Assembly (NCBI GenBank): GCA_964035015.1
Contig: CAXIUP010000161.1
Coordinates: 252,001-316,000 of the forward strand
Direction of reading: 5' to 3'
Length of the DNA: 64,000 bases
Origin: Corallium rubrum
Lineage: Eukaryota > Cnidaria > Anthozoa > Scleralcyonacea > Coralliidae
Position numbers and translations under genes: made by a program. Shown piece by piece: positions 1 to 10,349 of this stretch. The notes under the pieces were generated by a model. That model saw only the letters and a list, made by a program, of their open reading frames with translations, made no database searches and was not told the DNA's origin. Numbering within the stretch: the first letter of the stretch is position 1; each line of letters begins with the position of its first letter.

Positions 1-1015
1 CTATTCTATTATTCCACTCTATTCTATTATTGACTTCTGGTGATGTTTCCACCCTATTCTATTATTTCACTCTATACTATTATTGACTTCTGGTGATATT
101 TCCACTCTATTCTGTTATTTCACTCTATACTATTATTGACCTCTGGTGATGTTTCCACTCTATTCTATTATTCCACTCTACACTATTATTGACTTCTTGT
201 GATGTTTCCACTCTATTCTATTATTGACTTCTGGTGATGTTTCCACTCTATTCTATTATTTCACTCTACACTATTATTGACTTCTGGTGATGTTTCCACT
301 CTATTTTATTATTCCACTCTTATACTATTATTGACTTCTGGTGATGTTTCCACTCTATTCTATTATTCCACTCTACACTATTATTGACTTCTGGTGTGTT
401 TCCACTCTATTCTATTATTCCACTCTATACTATTATTGACTTCTGGTGATGTTTCCACTCTATTCTATTATTTCACTCTATACTATTATTGACTTCTGGT
501 GATGTTTCCGCTCTATTCTATTATTCCACTCTTATACTATTATTGACTTCTGGTGATGTTTCCACTCTATTCTATTATTTCACTCTACACTATTATTGAC
601 TTCTTGTGATGTTTCCACTCTATTCTATTATTCCACTCTACACTATTATTGACTTCTGGTGATGTTTCCACTCTATTCTATTATTCCACTCTATACTATT
701 ATTGACTTCTGGTGATGTTTCCACTCTATTCTATTATTCCACTCTATACTATTATTGACTTCTGGTGATGTTTCCACTCTATTCTATTATTCCACTCTAC
801 ACTATTATTGACTTCTGGTGATGTTTCCACTCTATTCTATTATTCCACTCTACACTATTATTGACTTCTTGTGATGTTTCCACTCTATTCTATTATTCCA
901 CTCTACACTATTATTGACTTCTGGTGATGTTTCCACTCTATTCTATTATTTCACTCTACACTATTATTGACTTCTGGTGATGTTTCCACCCTATTCTATT
1001 ATTTCACTCTACACT
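1..1015. repeat. Minisatellite, unit about 53 bp
   Basis: About nineteen head-to-tail units alternate a GACTTCTGGTGATGTTTCC block with two runs of the simpler CTATACTATTATTCCACT type. Units differ by single bases (TTCTTGTG for TTCTGGTG, ATTTC for ATTCC) and by small indels. The simple part matches the 18-bp minisatellites at 3195, 8744 and 10350, so this array looks like a higher-order derivative of them. It runs off the left edge of the window. Confidence 0.95.
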
Positions 1016-1084
1016 GTATGTGTAAACTTTATTTAAGTGTCAAATGTATTTAGCTCACAGAACTAATTTGGGACACTGTTGGTT

Positions 1085-1290
1085 TTACTGAGGAGGGAAA
1101 CCGGAGAACCCGTTGAAAAACCCTCGAGGCACAGAAGAGAACCAACAACTCTACTCACATGAAGCTAAAATTGCTCACCCATCCAAGTACTAACCCCATC
1201 GGACCGCGCTTAACTTCAGTGCTGAGAGGCAGCCACTTCATACTGCTGGCAATACATCAACGCAACAACCCCTTGCCCGTTTATATGTCG
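1085..1290 (-). repeat. SINE-like repeat with 5S rRNA-type promoter
   Basis: On the minus strand, 1250-1176 reads through GAAGTTAAGCGCGGTCCGAT and then GTTAGTACTTGGATGGGTGA. These closely match the internal control region and 3' domain of animal 5S rRNA genes. The remainder does not match 5S rRNA, so this is not a 5S gene. A 5S-derived SINE (SINE3 type) or a dispersed 5S pseudogene fused to other repeat DNA fits best. The left-hand end of the minus-strand unit (about 1262-1290) carries the CAACAACCCCTTGCCCG motif shared with repeats at 26259, 46599 and 59640. Confidence 0.55.
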
Positions 1291-1380
1291 TCTTAGCCTT
1301 CTTTCTTTGGTCTTTTTCCATAGTAATATTAATGTACATTTTAGCTGAATTCAGGTCATGATCGTTTAAAAAATATTATT

Positions 1381-1470
1381 GACTTTAGGTGATGTTTCCA
1401 CTCTATTCTCTTATTCCACTGTACACTATTCTACTCAATATTATTATTCCACTCTATGCTATTATTTTGC
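1381..1470. repeat. Short return of the minisatellite
   Basis: A degenerate stretch containing GGTGATGTTTCC and TATTATTCCACTC lies directly downstream of Ig exon A on the minus strand. It occupies the same position that the larger arrays occupy relative to exons B and C, and so forms part of the duplicated cassette. Confidence 0.7.
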
Positions 1471-1531
1471 CCTGATTATTCGGAATGTAAGAACACATAC
1501 CACTTTTATGTAGCTAAACAAAAATACTCAC

Positions 1532-1796
1532 CAAAAACAATAATGTCAACTCCTTTTTCGTCAGTTAAAGGTCCACTTTGCGCTCGACAAGTGTACGTCC
1601 CATTATCGTTCTTACTAATGTTTTTTATGTCCAGTAGCGCACTCAGATTTCCCTCTCTTTTTGATTTTGTATTGTTAACTTTAAGCCAATATACAGTAGC
1701 AGGGGTTGCCATTCACTCCGGAACAAATACATGAAACGTTTTCTCCTTCTCTGACACTCACAGGAGTAGTACAGCTAACGTTAGCCTCTGGCCGAA
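1532..1796 (-). pseudogene. Ig-domain exon A (frameshifted copy)
   Basis: Minus-strand copy of an immunoglobulin-like domain exon. The acceptor ends in AG at 1798-1797 after a T-rich tract, and the donor is G|GTGAGT at 1532/1531. The exon is 265 bp against 267 bp in copies B and C. The loss is two G residues in the G run near 1700, where copy B has six and this copy four. The deletion puts the N-terminal half (B-strand Cys region) out of frame with the C-terminal half, which still reads the DNGTYTCRAQSG F-strand motif. A sequencing error in the homopolymer or an allelic difference is possible. If real, inclusion of this exon would shift the frame of the mRNA. Confidence 0.75.
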
Positions 1797-2039
1797 CTAA
1801 AAAAAAAAGAGAAAAAGTAATGAATGTTTAAAATTGGATATATATAAAAATTTCTACAATGTCAATAAGAGTATTCAATTACTGCAGATTTTGTTTCATT
1901 CCGCAAATTTATCGCTTTGAACTGGTGATGCACTAGTAAAATGCAATTGTCACTTAAAATGTAACCGAAAAATATCGTTGTAGAATACATGCGTACTTAT
2001 TAGGAAATATTTACATAGGGAAAAAATACCTTAAAGTGC

Positions 2040-2455
2040 TTATGAAACGAAAGTTAAGTTTGTTTTATTTGAAAGAAAACTTAGCTTAAAATGTTAAAGT
2101 AACAACTTTTGCAGTTTTTCGTTTCCTTGCTTTGTTGTTGAGATATTTCAGTTTGTTTGATAGCTAAATTAAACATCTGGACGCCACATGTGCATAATGA
2201 GTTGTCCGAGAAGGTTATATATCTTTGCTATTATCAAACATAATCACTTGAAAATCACACCCACATGCTTCCTTCGAATAAATTTGGTTTAACAATAGCA
2301 ATGATATATAACCTTCTCCGATAACTGATTATGCACATGTGACGTCAAAATGTCTAATTTGCATATCAAACAACTTCAAATATATCTAAAACGAAACATT
2401 TCAAAAATGTTACTTTATAATCTTAAGTGTTCTTTCAAATAAGACAAACTTAATG
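2040..2455. repeat. Palindromic dispersed repeat, copy 1
   Basis: The ends read CTTAAAGTGCTTATGAAACG and the complement-like AAATAAGACAAACTTAAT. The arms 2155-2240 and 2287-2372 are inverted copies (ATGTGCATAATGAGTT against TGATTATGCACATGTGACG). Related copies lie at 9835-10340, 12485-13390 and 30870-31820. The structure suggests a non-autonomous TIR or foldback element. No coding capacity is visible. Confidence 0.75.
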
Positions 2456-2460
2456 GACCG

Positions 2461-3194
2461 AAAACTGTTGAGATACCCTCTTAAAAAGGTGATTAAGACG
2501 TATAAAGTAAAAATTCAAAAACCTTTCGGGGACCACACCCGCAACCCTAGAGAAATATCGGGTCATCACTTACCTATACTAAGAAGGTTTCTGATTGGTT
2601 TAGGTAACCTTAACTCAACACCTTCCCCTACCCCTACCCCTAATCAGTAAGGAGCATGGGAACGAATTGATAATCGACAATGTAATTGGTTATTTATAGC
2701 CAATCAGAAAACTCGTTCATATTAAGTAGGCCTTTACTGGAAATGTCTCGTCACTTCAGCGTGGAAGGTCTATGAGGGGGACGTTACGAATTAAGTTTGC
2801 CCCTTGCTGCCGATAACACTCACTACGCCAGTGCAACTATTCCGACTAACCGACGTTATAGACAGAACTACATCACAGAAGTAAAATGGAGTTTACAGCA
2901 CAAGCTGACGAGCCGTACTATTTTAGGAAAATCACAGTAAACATTGAAAAGTAAAAACGGATCCGGAAGTAAACTGGTGCAATGGTCGCTGTCGTATTTA
3001 TCCACTACAGTCAAAAACTGGACGAAAAAGTGAGGCCAAATATGGAGACTGTTTTGAACGTCAAGAACTATATTGTTGTTGCCAGTGTACCCTACAAGCT
3101 TAACCGCGCATGGTGCGTCCACACATATATACAAATAAATATTCAGATCTCATTAATCTACTTGGCCCATTTTGTTCGCAGGTAAATTGTCCAT
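2461..3194. other. No recognisable gene
   Basis: Short ORFs occur on both strands but none shows a recognised motif. A short telomere-like run of three CCCCTA units sits at about 2625-2642. The remainder is AT-rich, unassigned sequence. Confidence 0.5.
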
Positions 3195-4323
3195 CTGTTC
3201 TGGGTCGGAGATTATTCCATTCTATACTATTGACTTCTGGCGATGTTTCCACTCTATTATTCCAGTCTACACTATTCCACGCAATATTATTATTCCACTC
3301 TATACTATTTATTATTCCACTCTATACTATTATTCCACTCTATACTATTATTCCACTCTATACTATTACTCCACTCAATATTATTCAACTCTATACTATT
3401 ATTCCACTCTATTCTATTATTCCACTCTACGCTATTCCACTCAATATTATTATTCCACTCTATACTATTACTCCACTCAATATTATTATTCCACTCCTAT
3501 ATTATTATTCCACTCTATACTATTACTCCACTCAATATTATTCCACTCTATACTATTATAGTATTATTCCACTCTATTCTATTATTTCACTCTACGCTAT
3601 TCCACTCAATACTATTATTCCACTCTATACTATTATTCCACTCTATACTATTACTCCACTCTATATTATTATTGCACTCTATGCTATTACTCCACTCCAT
3701 ACTATTATTCCACTCTATACTATTATTCCACTCTATGCTATTATTCCACTCTATGCTATTATTCCACTCTAGACTATTATTCCACTCTATGCTATTATTC
3801 CACTCTATACTATTATTATACTATTATTCCACTCTATACTATTATTCCACTCTACACTATTATTCCACTCTATACTATTATTCCACTCTATACTATTATT
3901 CCACTCTATACTGTTGTTCCACTCTATGCTATTATTCCACTCTATACTATTATTCCACTCTATACTAGTACTCCACTCAATATTATTCCACTCTACACTA
4001 TTATTCCACTCTATACTATTATTCCACTCTATACTATTATTCCACTCTATACTATTACTCCACTCTATATTATTATTGCACTCTATGCTATTACTCCACT
4101 CCATACTATTATTCCACTCTATACTATTATTCCACTCTATGCTATTATTCCACTCTATGCTATTATTCCACTCTATACTATTATTATACTATTATTCCAC
4201 TCTATACTATTATTCCACTCTACACTATTATTCCACTCTATACTATTATTCCACTCTATACTATTATTCCACTCTATACTGTTGTTCCACTCTATGCTAT
4301 TATTCCACTCTATACTATTATTC
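3195..4323. repeat. 18-bp minisatellite, array 1
   Basis: Tandem units of CTATACTATTATTCCACT and close variants such as CTCAATATTATTCCACT, with some 10-bp slips. Because 18 is a multiple of three and most units lack in-frame stops, long repetitive ORFs appear in several frames on both strands; they are not genes. The array is cut by the BEL/Pao element and resumes at 8744. Confidence 0.95.
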
Positions 4324-4570
4324 TGTCGGGGACTGGGGCAAGTTCACATGGACCTTAGCTAAAATAGGTGTTAAGTAAACAGGATGTGGGAATGCTTGTG
4401 AAAAATATTATTGTGACTTCGTCTGTGATTGTGTTTGTGATGGGATCGTGATTTGTGATTGGGATTATACTGTGATTGAGATTATACTGTGATTTATTAG
4501 AAGTTCTTATTTTGTTAAAACATTGTGATTTGTCGTGGATATCTGGTTTTAAACGGGGGCATTCACGACA
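4324..4570 (+). repeat. BEL/Pao 5' LTR
   Basis: This 247-bp LTR differs from the 3' LTR by about six substitutions, two 1-bp indels and one 6-bp indel (TTTGTG-type slip near 4430), roughly 97 percent identity by eye. The repeated TGTGATTGGGATTATAC segments inside are shared by both LTRs. Such divergence points to a relatively recent insertion. Confidence 0.9.
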
Positions 4571-4572
4571 CG

Positions 4573-4590
4573 TGGCACCTCCGACGGGAT
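4573..4590 (+). other. Primer-binding site
   Basis: TGGCACCTCCGACGGGAT starts two bases after the LTR. TGG followed by a GC-rich stretch is the usual complement of a tRNA 3' end. I do not assign the tRNA species. Confidence 0.6.
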
Positions 4591-4646
4591 ATTTGTGTGT
4601 TAAAAACAACGAATGACAGTCTTCGACTTAAGGAGATAATAATACA

Positions 4647-5680
4647 ATGGAAGATGCTAAGACAGCACTGGGGACCAAAATAACTCAATTAAAGATTGTG
4701 AAAGATCGAACGGACGGCATTATCAACTCGAATAATCGTCAGCGAATCGAGCGACAACAAAAGGCGCTGCAAGAATTGGTGAGTGAAACCGACCAGTGTA
4801 AGGGAATCGTAGAAGGGTTAAAGATTGGCGCGAAAGAAGACCTCGCAGATATCGAACAATGGAACACGGAGATCGAAGCCAAAATCAGCGAAGCTGATCA
4901 CGAAGTGAAGCGTTTAAAAGCACGAGTCGACGAAGCGAAAAGAGACGAAAACAGGAGAGAACGAGACGAAGAACTCGACTACGAACGCCAACTATTCGGG
5001 ACTCGACTACATTTCCAAGCCGAACTGCAAGCAACAAAAACACATCAATCTCAACAAGAAAGCGATGACAAAAGTCTGGGAGCACACTCAGGTATGGAAG
5101 CTAAACTACCTAAATTAGTAATTAGCAAGTTCGACGGTTCGTTTCAAGACTGGCCACGGTTTTGGGGACAGTACTGTGAGAGAATAGATAAAACTACAAT
5201 GTCCAGTATCACGAAATCCGCTTATTTGAGAGAGTTGTTGTGCGTTAAAGTGAGAAAATCAATAGAGGCTTTACCCTTCACGTCGGAAGGATATAATAGA
5301 GCTATAAGAGCATCTTGGAAGACAACTTTGGGAAGAAATCTGAAATCGTGAAATCATACGCTAAGGAAATTTTGGAACTGTCAGTTATTTCCGGAGTAAA
5401 CGTAAAGAAAATTCACGAATTCAGCGGTCGGTTGACATATTGTGTACAATCCTTAGAAACTATGGAGAAATTAGAGCAAGTGAACGGTTACGTTTCAATG
5501 ACCTTGGATAAACTGTCTGGCATAAGAGGCGACCTCGTGCGAACCGACGAAACGTGGGAGAGTTGGGATTTCGTCCAACTTTGCGAAGCTTTGCGATTGT
5601 GGACAAGACGTAATCCGCTAGATAGTCAACAAAAGGAGAAAGATTCGCACCGCGAATCGCCGCAGAGATGGGTCAAATAA
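4647..5680 (+). pseudogene. BEL/Pao gag, frameshifted
   Basis: The ATG at 4647 opens a 234-codon frame. Residues 1-135 are highly charged and predicted coiled coil. A DUF1759-type capsid region follows, with a KLPKLVISKFDGSFQDWPRF segment and a WxxFWxQY-like motif. Near 5330 the frame breaks; the same protein continues in another frame from 5315 to 5680 (SYAKEILELSVISGVNVKKI and beyond). A single frameshift explains this. The gag structural protein would package the element RNA and precede the zinc-knuckle region. Confidence 0.85.
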
Positions 5681-5689
5681 ATTCTTCAA

Positions 5690-5923
5690 CGCGAGAGGCC
5701 GAGACATAAAGCAAGATTGCGTCTATTGTGATAACGCGTCGCATAAATCGGGGGAGTGCGCCGAGATTACTACGTTGGACCAACGAAAGCAGATATTGGT
5801 CAAGAAAAGCTTGTGTTTCAACTGTACTCACGCTAGTCATCGAGCAGCTCAGTGCCCCAGCAAAGGAAAGTGCAAAAATTGTGAACGTCGACATCATACT
5901 TCTATTTGTAACCAGCCAACGTA
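5690..5923 (+). pseudogene. Gag C-terminal zinc knuckles
   Basis: One open frame without its own ATG contains three zinc-knuckle-like motifs: CVYCDNASHKSGEC from 5718, CFNCTHASHRAAQC from 5814, and CKNCERRHHTSIC from about 5871. The first two fit CX2CX4HX4C exactly. The frame ends at a TAA directly after the third knuckle. These motifs bind nucleic acid in retroelement gag proteins and are often multiple in BEL/Pao. Confidence 0.85.
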
Positions 5924-5984
5924 AGGCGAAGAGCAGAAAACCACTTTAAAAGCCGCGAAAACTGGGGAAGGGACTTTTCCCGTG

Positions 5985-6798
5985 GTGATAGTGAAAGTAG
6001 ACGTCGGTCGAATGCCCGGCACTCCTTGACTCTGGGGCAGGAAGCTCGTATGCCTCCGCCAAATTAATTGATTTACTCAACAAGAAACCTATCGATACAA
6101 AGGTCAAACAAGTCGACATGTTTCTGAGTACCAGCTTGATGAGAATGGAGACATACCAGGCTACAATTGAAGATCTGACAGGAGAATTCAAAATGGATGT
6201 CAAATTAACTAAAGTGAACAAGGGAGAACTGTTGTCATTAGATAACCCCAGATATCAAGCCTTAATTTCCAAGTATCCAAGCTTGAAAGAAGTAAAGATG
6301 TCCGATAAAGATACAAAGCCACAACTACATGTACATATCTTGCTTGGGGCAGGAGAATATGCAAGAATCAAGACCGAACACAAATCTTGTGTTGCACGAG
6401 ATGGGGAACCAATTGCAGAGTTAACAAGGTTGGGGTGGTTTATTATGTCTCCTGGACAAGAGTTCAACCGAAACCAAATGTTACTGACACAGGCAAGTCG
6501 TGTGGATTATGAGGAGCTTTGCCGACTTGATGTACTTGGATTGGCTGACACACCTGAACACGACCAGGAGGCAGTCTATGGGGAATTCAGAGAGCAGCTT
6601 GCCAGAAGCGAAGAAGACTGGTACGAAACCGGTCTACCATGGCGAGGTGACCATCCACCATTACCGAATAACAAGCACGGCAGCCTGCAGAGATTAAGTT
6701 ATCTAACCAGGAAATTGGAAAGAAGAGGGATGACAGATGAATACAACAGCATTATTACAGTAGGGGTGTGGAATTCTACATACCACACAAACCTGTAG
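5985..6798 (+). pseudogene. BEL/Pao aspartic protease and start of RT
   Basis: The protease active-site motif LLDSGAGSSYAS lies at about 6025-6057, fitting the DUF1758 family. The same frame runs through 6118-6798 and includes the region preceding RT, with a GLPWRGDHPPLPNNK motif characteristic of BEL/Pao polyproteins. It ends shortly after the point where RT should begin. The continuation (PVVREDAQTTKTRIVYDASA) appears at about 6780-6850 in another frame. Confidence 0.8.
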
Positions 6799-7310
6799 TG
6801 AGAGAGGATGCCCAGACAACGAAGACTAGAATAGTATATGATGCATCGGCCCGGCAAATCCAGATGCCCCATCGCTGAACGAGTGCCTTTATCCTGGCCT
6901 TCCACTGCAAGATGACCTGATTGGTGGTGGGATGACAGTGCAGGAGACACAGAACCGCAAAGACTAAGCTATTGAGATTTTTGAAGATGCGGGGTTTAAG
7001 CTGCACAAGTGGAACTCGAATGTTCCAGAACTGGAAGGGGGAGAAGATAACAAGATGGCGACGTGACCTGTGCTAAACAGCAACTCCTTCAACGGGAAGA
7101 CACACACACCAGCCTGTTGGGACTGGTTGGGACAAGGAGAAGAATGAACTAAAAATTAAACTACCATCTGAGAACGTTGAGCCAACCAAGAGGGGATTCC
7201 TGCGCAAACTTGCTAAGATCTATGATCCACTAGGTCTAGTCTCACCATTGTCATTGTAGGGAAAGATCATTTAAAGAGAAGCCTGTAGTGAGAAATCAGC
7301 CTGGGATGCC
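6780..7310 (+). pseudogene. Remnant of BEL/Pao reverse transcriptase
   Basis: Scattered in several frames are fragments of an RT N-terminus (TRIVYDASA, about 6825-6850), a short finger/palm piece near 6900-6960 and the RT-RNase H connection (KRGFLRKLAKIYDPLGLVSP, about 7190-7250). The stretch that should carry the catalytic YxDD motif is missing, so the palm was largely deleted. Confidence 0.7.
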
Positions 7311-7800
7311 AAGGTGACGGAGTCACTTCAACGGAAGTGGAAGAAGTGGGAGCAAGCCTTGCCCGTGGAAGAAGTTGTGCCGCGTCCAATTGCAGACCAT
7401 CCAGAGGCCTTGGAGTTTAATGAGCTTCACAGCTTCGGAGCCGCAGTGTATGCAGTAGTTCGACAGGAATCAAGAACAACTCAACGACTGGTTGTTGGGA
7501 AGGGACGCCTGGCAAAACAAGGGCTAACAATACCTCGCTTTGAACTCGTTGGAGCGCATATGGCAACCAACCTGGTTATGAATATGATGAAAGCACTAGA
7601 GGGCCTACCCATCTCTAGAATATGTGGGTGGCTTGACAGCACAGTTGTTCTTCATTGGCTGCAAGGTCAGGGAGTATAAAAACAGTTTGTCCAGAATCGT
7701 GTGAAGAAAATTCAAGTGCACTCTGAAATCTCATGGCGACACGTTAGGACTTCCGAGAACCCAGCGCATTTAGCAACCCGAGGAGGAATGGCAACTGAAT
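7311..7800 (+). pseudogene. BEL/Pao RNase H region
   Basis: The frame 7314-7679 carries FGAAVYAVV, the conserved acidic position in PRFELVGAHMA and the CGWLDSTVVLHWL motif, which match the BEL/Pao RNase H domain. A stop at 7677-7679 interrupts it. Translation resumes with WRHVRTSENPAHLATRGG, the typical post-RNase H segment, at about 7730-7790. Confidence 0.8.
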
Positions 7801-7959
7801 CGACTCTTTGGTGGAACGGTCCCAAATGGCTACCAAACCAAGAAAAATGGCAACGTCATCATCAGAAAAACAGCAACGTCATCATCAGAAGCATCAGAAA
7901 ACGAAGCCAAGGTCATCCGGAAAGTACTGACTATGGCACAACCCAAGGCAACGGGAGAT

Positions 7960-8381
7960 GAATTAGATAAATTGCTTGAGAGTCATGATGATTTACGACG
8001 GACCTTGCGGACATGTGCGTGGATTTCAAGATTTGTGAACAGCTGTATGGCACCTAAGAAATCCTCTGGGCCTCTGACAACAGAAAAGTGGAGAGTGTAA
8101 AACTTTGGTGGATCAAGCGAGTGCAACAACGAGCCATGGTGAATCCCAACTATGCCCAAGTCCAAAGCAGCCTAAACTTACAAGTCAACGAAGATGGCCT
8201 CCTAGAGTGTCGAGGGCGAATTCAAGGCAGATACCAAATCTACTTACCTGATGATGCCATGTTTACTACGAAGCTAGTACAAAGAGTGCACTGCGAGACC
8301 TTACACGGGGGAGTAGGGTTGCCTGTGGCAGCTGCAGAGAACATCAAACATATTGCAAGGTTTGAAGAGAACAATGGTTAA
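7960..8381 (+). pseudogene. BEL/Pao integrase N-terminus, truncated
   Basis: The region just upstream of the integrase zinc-binding domain is recognisable, followed by VQRVHCETLHGGVGLPV, which resembles the HxxxxH start of an HHCC domain. The frame ends at 8381, about 120 bp before the 3' LTR. The DDE catalytic core is absent. Confidence 0.75.
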
Positions 8382-8489
8382 ATATTAACCAGACTGCAAG
8401 TACTTTGTTTATTTACTTTATTCATTAATGTTAGTCTGTAATGTAAGCCCAGTTCCCTTTAGGTAACATACATCCTCCAGAGGACAGAT

Positions 8490-8502
8490 GTATGGGGGAG
8501 TG
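8490..8502 (+). other. Polypurine tract
   Basis: GTATGGGGGAGTG directly precedes the 3' LTR, the normal position for plus-strand priming. Confidence 0.6.
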
Positions 8503-8743
8503 TGTCGGGGACTGGGCAAGTTCACATGGACCTTGGCTAAAAATAGGTGTTAAGTAAACGGGATGTGGGAATGCTTGTGAAAAATATTATTGTAACTTCG
8601 TCTGTGATTGTGATGGGATCGTGATTTGTGATTGGGATTATACTGTGATTGGGATTATACTGTGATTTATTAAAAGTTCTTATTTTGTTAAAACATTCTG
8701 ATTTGTCGTGGATATCTGGTTTTAAACGGGGGCATTCACGACA
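8503..8743 (+). repeat. BEL/Pao 3' LTR
   Basis: This 241-bp LTR starts TGTCGGGGACTGGG and ends ATTCACGACA. It runs directly into the resumed 18-bp minisatellite. Confidence 0.9.
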
Positions 8744-9268
8744 ATTCCACTCTATACTATTATTCCCCTCTATACTATTATTCCCCTCTATACTATTATT
8801 CCACTCTATACTATTATTTCACTCTATACTATTATTCCACTCTATACTATTATTCCACTCTATACTATTATTCCACTCTATACTATTATTCCACTCAATA
8901 CTATTATTCCACTCTATACTATTATTCCACTCTATACTATTATTTCACTCTATACTATTATTCCACTCTATACTATTATTCCACTCTATACTATTATTCC
9001 ACTCTATACTATTATTCCACTCTATACTATTATTCCACTCTATACTATTATTCCACTCTATATTATAATTCCACTCTATACTATTATTCCACTCTATACT
9101 ATAATTCCACTCTATACTATTATTCCACTCTATACTATTATTCCACTCTATACTATTATTCCACTCTATACTATTATTCCACTCTATACTGTTATTCCAC
9201 TCTATACTATTATTCCACTCTATACTATTATTCCACTCTATACTATTATTCCACTCTATACTATTATT
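8744..9268. repeat. 18-bp minisatellite, array 2
   Basis: Nearly uniform CTATACTATTATTCCACT units with rare variants (ATTTC, ATAATT, CTGTTATT). It is the right-hand part of the array split by the BEL/Pao insertion, and is more homogeneous than the left part. Confidence 0.95.
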
Positions 9269-9332
9269 AGGCCTAATTACTCGGAATATAAGAACACATA
9301 CCACTTTTATATAACTAAACAAAACTACTTAC

Positions 9333-9599
9333 CAAAAACAGTAATGTCAACTCGTTGTTCGTCTTTTAAAGTTCCACTTTGCGCTCGACAAATGTATGTC
9401 CCATTATCCTTCTTACTAATGTTTTTTATGTCCAGTAGCGCACTCAGATATCCCTCTCTTATAGATTTTGGATTGTTAACTTTAAACCAATATGCAGTAG
9501 CAGGGGGGTTGCCACCCACTCCAGAACAAATACATGAAACGTTTTCTCCTTCTCTGACATTCACAGGAGTAGTACAGCTAATGTTAGCTTCTGGCCGAA
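9333..9599 (-). CDS. Ig-domain exon B
   Basis: A single 267-bp exon (89 codons) on the minus strand. The acceptor is a long T tract ending TTTAG at 9601-9600, and the donor is TTTTTG|GTAAGT at 9333/9332. Both introns are phase 1, the usual arrangement for shuffled Ig domains. The domain reads NVSCICSG in strand B, YWFKV in strand C and the DNGTYICRAQSG tyrosine-corner motif in strand F, so the canonical Cys-Cys pair and Trp are present. A further Cys lies near the N-terminus (NISCTTP). N-glycosylation sequons are visible (NIS, NVS, NGT). An extracellular adhesion or receptor protein is likely; the parent gene is not identifiable. Confidence 0.8.
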
Positions 9600-9955
9600 C
9601 TAAAAAAAAGAGAAAAAGTAATGAATGGTTAAAATTGGATATATACAAAAATTTCTACAATGTCAATAAGAGTATTCAATTACTGCAGATTTTGTTTCAT
9701 TCCACAAATTTATCGCTTTGAACTGGTGAAGCACTAGTAAAACGCAATTGTCACTTAAAATGTAACCGAAAATATCGTTATAGAATACATGCGTACTTAT
9801 TAGGAAATATTTACATAGGGAAAAATACCTTATAGTGCTTATGAAATGAAAATTAAATTTGTTTTATTTGAATGGACACTTAGCTTAAAATGTCGAAGTA
9901 ACCTTTTTTATACAGTTTTTCGTTTCCTTGCTTTGTTGTTGAGATATTTCAGTTT

Positions 9956-10134
9956 AATTCTTTGAACGTTTTCATTGCGATAAAGTAATATAAATAAGTT
10001 TTGTGGAAACACCACGTAAAATATTTCTTTGCTAAGCTTTCGGCCTGTTGACTCAGGCCTTCATCAGAGCAATGACGAAGGCCTATACGAAGGCCAATAT
10101 TTTACGTGGTGTTTCCACAAAACTTATTTATATT
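9956..10134 (-). mobile_element. Minimal Penelope-like insertion (family 1)
   Basis: Inserted in the repeat with a perfect 12-bp target duplication, ATATTTCAGTTT, at 9944-9955 and 10135-10146. The two ends are inverted copies of TAAATAAGTTTTGTGGAAAC. On the minus strand 10072-10029 is a hammerhead-like core, CTGATGA, a 6-bp stem, then GAAA. No coding sequence remains. The same termini flank the longer insertion at 36007-36497. Confidence 0.75.
10029..10072 (-). ncRNA. Hammerhead-ribozyme-like motif (family 1)
   Basis: On the minus strand: TTGCT (stem I), CTGATGA, an extra A, GGCCTG paired with CAGGCC (stem II, loop AGTCAA), GAAA, GCTT, and AGCAA (stem I partner). This follows the order of a type I hammerhead with a collapsed stem III. 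Penelope-like elements are known to carry hammerhead motifs; activity of this copy is unproven. Confidence 0.55.
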
Positions 10135-10349
10135 ATATTTCAGTTTGTTTGATAGGTAAATTAAACATCTGGACGTCACATGTGCATAATGAGTTATCAG
10201 AGAAGGTTATATATCTTTGCTATTATCAAACATAATCACTTGAAAATCACACCCACATGCTTCCTTCGAATTAATTTGGTTTAATAATAGCAAAGATATA
10301 TAACCTTCTCCGATAACTCATTATGCACATGTGACGTCAAAATGTACTA

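Larger units (their letters stand above)
4324..8743 (+). mobile_element. BEL/Pao LTR retrotransposon, decayed
   Basis: A 4.4-kb element bounded by two similar LTRs that begin TGTCG and end CGACA. It lies inside the 18-bp minisatellite and is flanked by ATTC on both sides (4320-4323 and 8744-8747), a plausible 4-bp target duplication, although the low-complexity context weakens that. Internal order is primer-binding site, gag with a coiled coil and zinc knuckles, aspartic protease, RT and RNase H remnants, integrase N-terminus, purine tract. This order and the DUF1759/DUF1758-like gag-protease region are typical of BEL/Pao. Frameshifts and stops break the polyprotein, the RT palm with its YxDD motif is missing and the integrase core is absent, so this copy cannot act alone. 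Confidence 0.9.
9835..10340. repeat. Palindromic dispersed repeat, copy 2
   Basis: The same family as 2040-2455, in the same position relative to its Ig exon. It is interrupted by a 179-bp Penelope-like insertion at 9956-10134. Confidence 0.75.

Noticed and set aside
1..1015. CRISPR-like array
   Set aside because: Units are contiguous repeats without unique spacers, and the DNA is clearly eukaryotic.
3110..4378. Long repetitive ORFs (FHSILL, YYYSTL, NSIEWN types)
   Set aside because: The 18-bp unit is a multiple of three and stop-free, so long frames arise without selection. The same holds at 8649-9322 and 10342-11074.
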